Of a stretch of 7,885 bases of DNA, positions 1 through 5,371 are shown piece by piece. Under the pieces are notes generated by a model. That model saw nothing but the letters and a program-made list of their open reading frames with translations. It did no database searches and was not told the origin of the DNA. Every line of letters starts with the position of its first letter. Position 1 is the first letter of the stretch. A program made the translations under genes and the position numbers. Origin of the DNA: an uncultured Ruminococcus sp. (GTDB taxonomy: Bacteria > Bacillota > Clostridia > Oscillospirales > Ruminococcaceae); assembly GCA_937926145.1 (NCBI GenBank), contig CALANW010000088.1, positions 1-7,885 of the forward strand, given 5' to 3'.

Positions 1-17
1 AAAATAAAGAAAACCTA

Positions 18-46
18 TTGAAATTCACAAAAGTATGTGCTATAAT
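18..46 (+). promoter_or_regulatory. Sigma-A-type promoter of the SDR-MFS operon
   Basis: TTGAAA at 18-23 and a perfect TATAAT at 41-46 are separated by 17 bp. TGC directly before the -10 box makes it an extended -10 promoter. Transcription would begin near 53, leaving a leader of about 75 nt before the ATG at 128. The 15-mer AGTATGTGCTATAAT (32-46) recurs exactly at the lysR promoter (3410-3424). The call is from sequence only. Confidence 0.75.
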
Positions 47-53
47 TCAAAAC

Positions 54-103
54 GAAATATGAAATATGACTATTTTGAACGGTCAGTTTCATAAAAAATG
101 AAA
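54..103 (+). repeat. Leader with a heptamer tandem repeat and a small inverted repeat
   Basis: GAAATAT is repeated in tandem at 54-60 and 61-67. Further on, TTTCAT (87-92) and ATGAAA (98-103) form a 6-bp inverted repeat around AAAAA. It lies 10 nt before the ribosome binding site, so it could be an operator or a weak mRNA hairpin affecting translation. The stem is AT-only apart from one C-G pair, so function is uncertain. Confidence 0.35.
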
Positions 104-113
104 TTATTTATTC

Positions 114-118
114 GGAGG
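114..118 (+). promoter_or_regulatory. Ribosome binding site that fixes the SDR start at 128
   Basis: GGAGG lies 9 nt before the ATG at 128. An in-frame ATG at 98 lies upstream of this site, has no Shine-Dalgarno of its own, and would add ten basic residues before the Rossmann strand. The start at 128 is therefore preferred. Confidence 0.85.
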
Positions 119-127
119 AAGAAAACT

Positions 128-904
128 ATGGACAGAAAAGTTGTACTTATCACAGGCGGCGCAATGGGACAGGGCAAGGCTCACGCTATCAAGTTCGCAG
201 AGAACGGCTTTGACGTTGTTCTTGCCGATATGCAGGACCCCGAGGGCGAAACCTTTAAAGCGACCGTAAAGGAGATCGAAAACCTCGGCGCAAAGGCTCT
301 CGCTGTAAAGGCAAACGTTACTTCCGACAGCGATATGAAGGCTCTCTTTGAAAAGGCTTGGGAAACCTTCGGCAGACTTGACGTTGTCGTTGCGAATGCG
401 GGCGTTATCAACTTCGGATATACTTGGGAGCTCACCGATGAGCAGGTGCAGAAAGTTATCGACATCGACCTTATCGGCACTTGGAGAACCGATAAGTATG
501 CTGCACTCTATATGAAAAAGCAGGGCTTCGGACGCATCATCAACATCTCGTCCACATCGGGTATGTACGGCACACCAAAGCTTGCTACATATTGTATGGC
601 AAAATGGGGCGTAAGAGGTCTTACAAAGACGCTTGCGCAGGAGCTTAAGGGCACGGGCATCGTTGTGAACACAGTTTGCCCGACAAAGGTAAAAACCCCG
701 ATGTGCGAAACCGAAAGCTATGTTGAGTTCATCAACGACCTCACGGGCAAGCACTTCAAGGATTGGCAGGAAATGTACGATTCCGTACCGTTCCTCGATG
801 TTGAGGATATCTCCGATATGGTATTTTGGCTCGGAACAAGCCGTGCAGCAGGCAAGTTCAGCGGCCGTGACCTCGGTCTTGACCTCGGCACACTTCAGCA
901 GTAA
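128..904 (+). CDS. SDR family NAD(P)-dependent oxidoreductase
   Basis: Classical short-chain dehydrogenase/reductase of 258 aa, a cytosolic enzyme that interconverts an alcohol and a ketone using a nicotinamide cofactor. Seen: the dinucleotide-binding motif TGGAMGQG at residues 9-16, an acidic residue (Asp34) ending beta-2, which in this family favours NAD(H), NAG at 90-92, Ser142 and the YCMAK motif with Tyr155 and Lys159. The TGGAMGQGKAHA start and the VNTVCPTKVKTPM segment resemble the subfamily known from mycofactocin-coupled or carveol-type dehydrogenases; no mycofactocin genes are visible. Odd: the usual tetrad Asn in the (D/N)xNLxG segment is Asp114 (IDIDLIG). Only 23 bp separate it from the transporter gene downstream, so they are very likely cotranscribed. 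The substrate cannot be told from sequence. Confidence 0.93.
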   Translation: MDRKVVLITGGAMGQGKAHAIKFAENGFDVVLADMQDPEGETFKATVKEIENLGAKALAVKANVTSDSDMKALFEKAWETFGRLDVVVANAGVINFGYTWELTDEQVQKVIDIDLIGTWRTDKYAALYMKKQGFGRIINISSTSGMYGTPKLATYCMAKWGVRGLTKTLAQELKGTGIVVNTVCPTKVKTPMCETESYVEFINDLTGKHFKDWQEMYDSVPFLDVEDISDMVFWLGTSRAAGKFSGRDLGLDLGTLQQ

Positions 905-913
905 TTTGTCATA

Positions 914-918
914 GGGGG
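914..918 (+). promoter_or_regulatory. Ribosome binding site of the MFS gene
   Basis: GGGGG at 914-918 lies 9 nt before the ATG at 928, inside the 23-bp gap after the SDR stop. No promoter fits in the gap, which supports one transcript for both genes. Confidence 0.7.
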
Positions 919-927
919 TAATTCACG

Positions 928-2163
928 ATGAATATTACAAAGGGAACGCGCTGGCGTGTATTCGCAGGCGTTTGGATACAGAGCCTTTTCACTTCCGCAA
1001 CGGCTTATTTCAGCCTTTTCGCACTTCCTCTCACGGGACAGTTCGGCTGGAGCCAGTCGGATTTCAGTATGGCTTATACTATTTATATGTTTATTTACTG
1101 CCTTATGGGCTTTGTCGGCGGAATACTTGCCGAAAAGTTAAAGCCTATGACGGCTATCTACATCGGACTTGCATTCTTCTCGGCAGGCTGGTTCTTGACG
1201 GGCTTTGCTGAAACGATACCTCAGCTTTACATTTTCTATGGTATCCTCGCAGGTGCAGGCGCAGGTACTATCTATCCTGCCTGCCTCCCGACAGCGCTCA
1301 AATGGTTCCCCGACAAGAGCGGTTCTATCTCAGGTCTTGTTCAGGCAGGCGCTTCCTGCGGTCCATTCATTATGTCGCCTATCGCGCAGATACTTATCAA
1401 CAACTACGGCGCACAGACTACCTGCAAAATTCTCGCAGTTGTATTCCTTATCGGCATCGGAGCAGTTGCTTGGATGATAGTTCCTTGCCCCGAGGGCTGG
1501 CTGCCTGAGGGTTGGAAGCCGAGCGCAGAGCAGGCTAAAGTCCTCAACACTAAGAATTATAACATACCTGCAATGGTCAAGACACCCGTATTCTGGGTGC
1601 TCGTTATAATGTTCATCTTCGCGAACGCAGCAGGAACAATGATGGTAAGCGCAACTTCGCCTATCGCACAGAATCAGATAGGTCAGAGCGCAATGGCCGC
1701 CGCTCTCTGCGTAAGCATTATGACCCTTGCGAATATGATAGGACGTATCGGCTTCGGCTTTATCTATGATAAGCTCAAAGGCTGGAACTCGCTCATTCTC
1801 GTTCTTCTTATCAACGGCATTTCAATGATAATGCTCACATTCGCAAAGAGCCTCCCGTACTTTATCCTTTGCATCTGCCTTGTCGGATTCTCGTTCGGCG
1901 GTCTGCTCGTTGTATTCGCACCGATCGTAAAGAACGTTTTTGGCAGCAAGTTCTATAACCGCAACTATGGACTTATCTTCATCGGCTACGGCATAGGCGC
2001 ATTCGTCGGCCCTAAGATCAGCGCAAGCTTCTACGATAAGACGAATTCGTATGTAATGGGCTTCATCGGCTCGGCTGTTCTTGCAGCGGCAGCTATCGTG
2101 CTTGTATTCGTTGCGAAGAAGCTCACCGCAAAGATGCAGGAAAAGGACGCTGCCGAAAATTAA
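928..2163 (+). CDS. MFS transporter, OFA (oxalate/formate antiporter) family-like
   Basis: Major facilitator superfamily permease of 411 aa with about 12 hydrophobic helices, an inner-membrane transporter. Seen: first helix at about residues 9-31, a short basic loop GGILAEKLKPMT between helices 2 and 3, the glycine-rich segment GILAGAGAGTIYPAC in the N-terminal half, the central loop PCPEGWLPEGWKP at about 186-198, and the loop GRIGFGFIYDKLKG at 272-285 between helices 8 and 9. The Pro/Gly/Trp-rich central loop and overall length match the OFA family (oxalate/formate and related monocarboxylate carriers). Members carry diverse organic anions, so oxalate is not implied. It follows the SDR by 23 bp and probably moves that enzyme's substrate or product. 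A tail of charged residues (about 400-411) ends the protein. No frameshift is seen. Confidence 0.9.
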   Translation: MNITKGTRWRVFAGVWIQSLFTSATAYFSLFALPLTGQFGWSQSDFSMAYTIYMFIYCLMGFVGGILAEKLKPMTAIYIGLAFFSAGWFLTGFAETIPQLYIFYGILAGAGAGTIYPACLPTALKWFPDKSGSISGLVQAGASCGPFIMSPIAQILINNYGAQTTCKILAVVFLIGIGAVAWMIVPCPEGWLPEGWKPSAEQAKVLNTKNYNIPAMVKTPVFWVLVIMFIFANAAGTMMVSATSPIAQNQIGQSAMAAALCVSIMTLANMIGRIGFGFIYDKLKGWNSLILVLLINGISMIMLTFAKSLPYFILCICLVGFSFGGLLVVFAPIVKNVFGSKFYNRNYGLIFIGYGIGAFVGPKISASFYDKTNSYVMGFIGSAVLAAAAIVLVFVAKKLTAKMQEKDAAEN

Positions 2164-2197
2164 CCTCGCTTGTCATTTTCTTCAAATTTCTTCATAA

Positions 2198-2238
2198 GAA
2201 TAGGCTGCCCCGACCTTTGCTGTTGCGGCAGCCTGTTC
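2198..2238 (+). terminator. Hairpin between MFS and ABM genes (possible terminator or attenuator)
   Basis: GAATAGGCTGCC (2198-2209) pairs with GGCAGCCTGTTC (2227-2238): 12 pairs including one T-G wobble, around a 17-nt loop. It is followed by TATTATAG and not a clean T-run, so termination may be partial. That would reduce expression of the ABM gene relative to SDR-MFS. No convincing separate promoter for the ABM gene is seen. Confidence 0.6.
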
Positions 2239-2270
2239 TATTATAGTTGACTTTATTATAAGGAGAATGT

Positions 2271-2591
2271 ATGGAACTTTTAGTAATATATAAACTCAAA
2301 GAAAACTGCACCGATGCATTTATAAAGGAAATATACGAAGCAGGACTTCCCGAAACTATCCGCGGAGAAAGCGGCTGTCTGGGTTATGACTACTTCGTGC
2401 CGACAGAAAAAGAGGACACTGTTGTTCTTATTGAAAAGTGGGAAAATAAAGAAGCGCAGACGTTTCATCTGGGACAGCCCCACATGAAACGCCTGCGCGA
2501 AATAAAGGATAAATATGCGGTTGATACTATTATAATACTAATCTCTAATGAATGTGTAGACAAAAAATCGGCGCAAAACCCATATATGTGA
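2271..2591 (+). CDS. ABM-fold (antibiotic biosynthesis monooxygenase / putative quinol monooxygenase) protein with altered C-terminus
   Basis: Small protein of 106 aa resembling the ABM dimeric alpha/beta-barrel family (YgiN-like quinol monooxygenases, which use no cofactor or metal). Seen: first strand ELLVIYKLK, helix 15-24, the GxLGYDYF strand (36-42), strand VVLIEKW (51-57), and a helix with His66 and His71 in FHLGQPHMKRLREIK, the usual pattern of this family. The start is supported by AGGAG at 2261-2265, 5 nt before the ATG. It lies 107 bp after the MFS gene in the same direction and may belong to that operon. Odd: family members normally end shortly after the KYAVDTII strand. Here residues from about 87 onward are encoded by the palindromic element at 2531-2640, and the stop lies in that element's loop. 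Function of the modified protein is uncertain. Confidence 0.8.
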   Translation: MELLVIYKLKENCTDAFIKEIYEAGLPETIRGESGCLGYDYFVPTEKEDTVVLIEKWENKEAQTFHLGQPHMKRLREIKDKYAVDTIIILISNECVDKKSAQNPYM

Positions 2592-2640
2592 GCTTTTGCT
2601 TGATTTTTTGTACACATTCTGATTAGATATTAGTATAAAA
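2531..2640. repeat. Palindromic MITE-like element, also a possible bidirectional terminator
   Basis: A long inverted repeat: the left arm (2535-2569) begins ATACTAATCTCTAAT and ends CAAAAAATC; the right arm (2602-2636) begins GATTTTTTG and ends ATTAGTAT. About 33 pairs form with one mismatch and two 2-nt bulges. A second small stem, GCAAAA (2573-2578) with TTTTGC (2594-2599), closes on the centre CATATATG. It lies between the convergent ABM gene and the minus-strand YczE-like gene and could terminate both. No transposase is inside. TATAATACTAAT (2531-2542) recurs at 7771-7782. Confidence 0.75.
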
Positions 2641-2645
2641 GAGCT

Positions 2646-3305
2646 TTAAGTTTTCCGCTTCGTCATAAAGCTTTCAAAGCGGAAGTGCTTGTCCATAAAA
2701 TTGCCGCAGATGCCAACGGCTTTTCCCATTGTGAAAGCGGCGGCAACAGTGCCGATTCCAAGACCCTTGATATGACCGAGTGCGAAGAACGTCAGCGCAG
2801 CCGTAACGACAAGACAGCTTATGTCGAATGTTATCTTGACTTTGGGATAGCCTATTTTGGTTATCTCGGAAAATTCCCTCGGGAAAAGGTCGGTCGGAGT
2901 TATCGGCAGACCGCAGCGGTTCGAGAGCGCTATCCCGATGCTGATAAGAACATAGCTCACGATGAACCACACGATGCGCCAGCCAAGACTGCTCGGGAGA
3001 ATGTTTATCCAAGCTTTGTGCAGGTCAAGCAGTTCGCCGAAAACAAATCCGACAACGAAGCTGAAAAGATAGGACGGAACAATCCTTTTCCGCATTATCA
3101 TAAGGCTCAATACGAGCAGACCTTGAAAAATATAAGTCCACGTTCCGAGCGTGAGCTTCGGGAAAACCTCCGAAAAGGCGTAAGGAACGCTTGAAATCGC
3201 GGAGATACCCGCATTGGAGTAGAGCATAAGCACAACGCCGAAGCTGTTTATCATCACAGCAACTATCAGCGCAAGCTCTCCTCGGAAAAGCTTTTTTTCC
3301 GGCAT
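2646..3305 (-). CDS. YczE/DUF6198-like integral membrane protein
   Basis: Membrane protein of 219 aa related to the YczE/YyaS/YitT-like group (DUF6198), whose biochemical role is unknown. Seen: about six hydrophobic segments near residues 10-30, 55-72, 78-96, 108-128, 158-178 and 184-204. Features typical of the group are the N-terminal S/N-x-AGISAISSVPYAFS stretch after helix 1, LGTWTYIFQG opening helix 2, GELLDL closing helix 3, and the loop CGLPITPTDLFPREFS between helices 4 and 5. The C-terminus is basic (TKRKT). The start is supported by AAGGGG (complement of 3315-3320), 9 nt upstream of the ATG. It is divergent from the lysR gene, 162 bp away, so LysR control is plausible. Its 3' end faces the ABM gene across the palindromic element. 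Confidence 0.85.
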   Translation of the reverse strand: MPEKKLFRGELALIVAVMINSFGVVLMLYSNAGISAISSVPYAFSEVFPKLTLGTWTYIFQGLLVLSLMIMRKRIVPSYLFSFVVGFVFGELLDLHKAWINILPSSLGWRIVWFIVSYVLISIGIALSNRCGLPITPTDLFPREFSEITKIGYPKVKITFDISCLVVTAALTFFALGHIKGLGIGTVAAAFTMGKAVGICGNFMDKHFRFESFMTKRKT

Positions 3306-3331
3306 AAAATAAGACCCCTTTTAGAAAATAT

Positions 3332-3345
3332 TTGTTCAAGAACAA
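3332..3345. promoter_or_regulatory. Operator-like palindrome at the YczE-like gene's transcription start
   Basis: TTGTTC (3332-3337) and GAACAA (3340-3345) form a perfect 6-bp inverted repeat with a 2-bp centre. It overlaps the expected transcription start (about 3338) of the minus-strand promoter, where a bound repressor would block initiation. The binding protein is not known; the adjacent LysR is one candidate. Confidence 0.45.
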
Positions 3346-3373
3346 TTCTATCACTTTTATATTTATGTGGCAA
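3345..3373 (-). promoter_or_regulatory. Sigma-A-type promoter of the YczE-like gene
   Basis: On the minus strand TTGCCA (complement of 3368-3373) and TAGAAT (complement of 3345-3350) are spaced by 17 bp. Each box differs from consensus at one position. The implied leader is about 33 nt. Confidence 0.65.
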
Positions 3374-3384
3374 ATGAATATTTT

Positions 3385-3398
3385 CTATAGAACTATAG
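3385..3398. promoter_or_regulatory. Candidate LysR binding site, CTATAG repeated
   Basis: CTATAG occurs at 3385-3390 and 3393-3398, separated by AA; each hexamer is itself palindromic. The site overlaps the -35 region of the lysR promoter and lies upstream of the divergent promoter, the usual place for LysR-type autorepression and divergent activation. It fits the loose T-N11-A pattern. Assignment to this LysR is inference. Confidence 0.4.
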
Positions 3399-3424
3399 AT
3401 TTTCTTAATAGTATGTGCTATAAT
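3396..3424 (+). promoter_or_regulatory. lysR promoter with extended -10 box
   Basis: TATAAT at 3419-3424 is preceded by TGC, giving an extended -10. At 17 bp upstream the -35 position reads TAGATT, a poor match, consistent with a weak or regulator-dependent promoter. The block AGTATGTGCTATAAT (3410-3424) is identical to that of the SDR operon promoter. Confidence 0.6.
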
Positions 3425-3467
3425 CTATATATGATAGAAAATGCCATTATAGCTGAAAGGAAAAAGT

Positions 3468-4358
3468 ATGAACTTAGACCATTTGAGATATTTTGTGAAG
3501 TTATCCGAACTGCGGCATTATACGCGCGCGGCGGAACAGCTCTGCATCTCACAGCCGAGCCTTAGCCATGCCATAAGCCAGCTTGAATCGGAGCTTGGCG
3601 TTCCGCTTTTTGAAAAATCGGGACGAAATACCGTCCTCACTCGCTACGGCGAGGAGTTCTTGGAGTGCGCACAGCGTTCGCTCGGCATACTTGACGCAGG
3701 AATGGAGTCTTTGCAGCGTTCCGCAAAGGGCGAGGGCGTTGTAAGGCTCGGATTTCTGCGAACGCTTGGCGTTGATTTTATCCCGAAGCTGACTTCGGAC
3801 TTCATTTCAGCCGACCCGAACAGCGGAGTGCAGTTCAGCTTCCATTCAGACCTTTCCTCGGGACTTATCGACGGACTTTTGCAGCATAAATTTGACCTCG
3901 TTTTCTGCTCCGAACCCGAAAAGTCGCTCGGACTGACCGCAACACCCGTCACTTCGCAAAAACTCGTGATGATAGTGCCGAACGGGCACCCCCTCGCGAA
4001 TAGAGAAAGCATCGACCTTGCCGAAACGCTCGAATATCCCGCAGTTTGGTTCGCTAAAGGCTCGGGACTTCGCAAAGTTGTTGACGGAATGTATGAGCAG
4101 GTCGGGGGCAAACCGACTTCTATCGTTGAAACCGAGGAGGACGAGGTAATAGCAGGACTTGTCGCAGCAGGCTTCGGAATAGCCGTTGTCCCCGATATGG
4201 ATATGCTCCATAAGCTCGATATCTCGGTGCTGGAGATAACCTCGCCGCCGTATCACCGTGATTTCTTTATGGTGCAGGACGACAGCGTGTTTATGTCCCC
4301 CGCAGCACAGCGTTTCAGAAGCTTCGTGCTTGGAAGAGCATCGACCAGAGAAAAGTAA
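3468..4358 (+). CDS. LysR family transcriptional regulator
   Basis: LysR-type regulator of 296 aa, the usual family length. The N-terminal winged helix-turn-helix covers about residues 1-60: MNLDHLRYFVKLSEL, then TRAAEQLCISQPSLSHAISQ with the recognition helix at about 28-37, then LESELGVPLFEK at 39-50. A linker helix spans about 60-85. The substrate-binding-protein-like effector domain starts near residue 92 (VRLGFLRTLG); VNGHPL-like PNGHPLA and GFGIAVVPDM near the C-terminus are typical. The effector is unknown. The start is supported by AAAGGA at 3456-3461. It is divergent from the YczE-like gene and probably regulates it and itself. The ATG at 3468 also matches the conserved MNLxxLRYF start of the family. 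Confidence 0.93.
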   Translation: MNLDHLRYFVKLSELRHYTRAAEQLCISQPSLSHAISQLESELGVPLFEKSGRNTVLTRYGEEFLECAQRSLGILDAGMESLQRSAKGEGVVRLGFLRTLGVDFIPKLTSDFISADPNSGVQFSFHSDLSSGLIDGLLQHKFDLVFCSEPEKSLGLTATPVTSQKLVMIVPNGHPLANRESIDLAETLEYPAVWFAKGSGLRKVVDGMYEQVGGKPTSIVETEEDEVIAGLVAAGFGIAVVPDMDMLHKLDISVLEITSPPYHRDFFMVQDDSVFMSPAAQRFRSFVLGRASTREK

Positions 4359-4532
4359 GTTGGGAAAACTGCAAGAAAGCAAAGTTTACGTTAATTCTGC
4401 AAGAATTTCGCTTTGTTTAAAGGGTGGTGGGTGTCCAGAGGGCAAAGCCCTTGGTCGCTTCCGCAGAAGCGAAATACTCTAAACTGACAGCACGAAGTTT
4501 ACTGCAATAGAAAAATATCTAACAGCTAAAAA

Positions 4533-4606
4533 GGCGCAATTCACATCAAAAGGTAAAACGAAATATGAGAAATCAGTTTCGAGAACCTAAAGAAGTGAAT
4601 TGCGCC
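4533..4606. repeat. Palindromic core of repeat copy 1
   Basis: GGCGCAATTCAC (4533-4544) and GTGAATTGCGCC (4595-4606) form a perfect 12-bp terminal inverted repeat around a 50-nt interior. Positions 4531-4578 are identical for 48 nt to the complement of 5222-5269 in copy 2. The ends look like those of a miniature inverted-repeat element; on RNA they would form a stem with a large loop. Confidence 0.8.
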
Positions 4607-4629
4607 GATTTTCCTTAAAGAAACTATCC

Positions 4630-4674
4630 TTGAAGCATATCTATGCGAACGAAGTGAACATAGATATGCTTCAA
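4630..4674. repeat. 16-bp perfect hairpin
   Basis: TTGAAGCATATCTATG (4630-4645) and CATAGATATGCTTCAA (4659-4674) are perfect complements around a 13-nt loop, CGAACGAAGTGAA. There is no following T-run, so it is not a typical intrinsic terminator. The corresponding part of copy 2 has a different, less regular sequence. Confidence 0.75.
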
Positions 4675-4712
4675 CTCAATATGAACAGCTATGGGATATG
4701 AACGTGAAAACT

Positions 4713-4731
4713 GGCGGATATGGAATTCGCC
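4713..4731. repeat. Short hairpin at the start of the island's middle unit
   Basis: GGCGGAT (4713-4719) pairs with ATTCGCC (4725-4731), one pair being a wobble, around ATGGA. It sits just past copy 1 of the dispersed repeat. Confidence 0.45.
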
Positions 4732-4826
4732 CCTACTATTTTGTAAACGTTAAAACTTTATGGTTCGTTTTTTCAATAACTTTATTCAGCACAACCCTAT
4801 AGAAATAAACATACCAAAGCGGAAAA

Positions 4827-4868
4827 TCCTCTCTATAGTCTTTATAGTCTTAGCCAGAGGAGAGAGGA
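4827..4868. repeat. Hairpin enclosing a 9-bp tandem repeat
   Basis: TCCTCTCT (4827-4834) pairs with AGAGAGGA (4861-4868). The loop holds TATAGTCTT twice in tandem (4834-4842 and 4843-4851). No function is evident. Confidence 0.55.
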
Positions 4869-4887
4869 ATGAAGGAAAGTGATCGCA

Positions 4888-4902
4888 AAGTGTAGCACAC
4901 TT
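4888..4902. repeat. Small hairpin next to the 81-bp hairpin
   Basis: AAGTGT (4888-4893) and ACACTT (4897-4902) pair around the triloop AGC, ending 2 nt before the large hairpin at 4905. The two may form one folded unit. Confidence 0.5.
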
Positions 4903-4904
4903 CA

Positions 4905-4985
4905 GGGAAGACCATTAAGGGGGAGAGGGGGACGGCTCGCGTCCATAGGTTACAGAGTGCCCCTCTCCCTCTTATTGGTTTTCCC
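4905..4985. repeat. 81-bp near-perfect hairpin, candidate structured RNA or element
   Basis: The left arm (4905-4930, starting GGGAAGACC and ending GGGGAGAGGGG) and the right arm (4960-4985, starting CCCCTCTCCC and ending TTTTCCC) pair over 26 positions with one true mismatch. Read as plus-strand RNA, two further positions are G-U wobbles. The 29-nt loop contains a nested stem GACG-GCTCG-CGTC (4931-4943). Length, purine/pyrimidine strand bias and the nested stem set it apart from an ordinary terminator. Confidence 0.7.
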
Positions 4986-5089
4986 TTTGCTCAGAACTCC
5001 ACGAAACTATTGGATTATCGATTGTATGAGAAATATATTTTATATAGTTTTAGGGTTTACAAAGGACTATCCTTAATTGCGTTTTTTCC

Positions 5090-5371
5090 TGACATATCCC
5101 ATCGCCGCTCAAACGTTGTCGGCTTAAAACGTTCGTCGCTTTGCTCCTCGCGTTTATTCGCCGAGGATAGTTTTTTTGAGGTAAATAGAATTTGGCGCAA
5201 TTCACATTTTATAGTATTACGGAACTGATTTCTCATATTTCGTTTTACCTTTTGATGTGAATTGCGCCTTTGGATTTGTTAGTAATTACGCTATTGCGGC
5301 AAGCTTTTCGCTGTTAGTTTAGGGTATTTCGCTCTCTGCGGAGAGCGACAAGGTGGCTCCTCGCCCCCTTG
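5090..5371 (-). repeat. Dispersed structured repeat, copy 2 (inverted relative to copy 1)
   Basis: Read on the minus strand from 5371 it repeats the block order of copy 1: hairpin A (CAAGG-T-GGC 5349-5357 with GCC-C-CCTTG 5363-5371), hairpin B (TCGCTCTC 5329-5336 with GAGAGCGA 5341-5348, loop CGCA on this strand), CTAAACTAACAG, GCAATAG, CTAACA, the palindromic core (5194-5268), AAACTATCCT (complement of 5164-5173) and ATGGGATATG (complement of 5093-5102). Hairpin stems differ in sequence from copy 1 but keep their fold. Boundaries are approximate. Confidence 0.75.
5194..5268. repeat. Palindromic core of repeat copy 2
   Basis: GGCGCAATTCACAT (5194-5207) and ATGTGAATTGCGCC (5255-5268) form a perfect 14-bp terminal inverted repeat around a 47-nt interior. 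The half at 5222-5269 is identical in complement to copy 1; the other half of the interior has diverged. Confidence 0.8.

Larger units (their letters stand above)
4435..4700 (+). repeat. Dispersed structured repeat, copy 1
   Basis: In order: hairpin A (CCAGAGGGC 4435-4443 with GCCCTTGG 4447-4454, loop AAA), hairpin B (TCGCTTC 4455-4461 with GAAGCGA 4466-4472, loop CGCA), a linker containing CTAAACTGACAG and GCAATAG, a large stem (4533-4606), AAACTATCCT (4621-4630), a 16-bp hairpin (4630-4674) and ATGGGATATG (4691-4700). All blocks recur in the same order on the opposite strand at 5371-5093, apart from the 16-bp hairpin, which is replaced by other sequence. Outer boundaries are approximate. 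Confidence 0.75.

Noticed and set aside
98..127. Upstream in-frame ATG at 98 as the start of the SDR
   Set aside because: It has no ribosome binding site, and the strong GGAGG at 114-118 serves the ATG at 128. The extra ten residues do not belong to the SDR fold.
104..754. Long antisense open frame across the SDR gene
   Set aside because: It mirrors the SDR codons, has no recognisable domain or ribosome binding site, and overlaps a clear gene. The same applies to 3846-4382 and 6891-7553 on the minus strand.
128..2163. Bile acid (bai-type) dehydrogenase and transporter genes
   Set aside because: An SDR next to an MFS carrier is suggestive only. No bai CoA ligase, dehydratase or flavoprotein genes are present, and the SDR looks closer to the mycofactocin-coupled type.
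4258..4482. 74-codon open frame overlapping the end of lysR
   Set aside because: It reads the lysR sequence in another frame and then hairpins A and B of the repeat; no start signal.
4879..5076. 65-codon open frame starting with GTG
   Set aside because: It lies across the 81-bp hairpin and its residues follow from that repeat (GRGGRL, PLSLLL). No domain or convincing start; treated as non-coding.
5010..5228. 72-codon open frame running into repeat copy 2
   Set aside because: No ribosome binding site, it crosses the repeat boundary, and its composition is unlike a protein.
4435..5371. CRISPR array or transposon with an internal transposase
   Set aside because: The repeats are two inverted copies without regular spacers, and no transposase frame lies between them.
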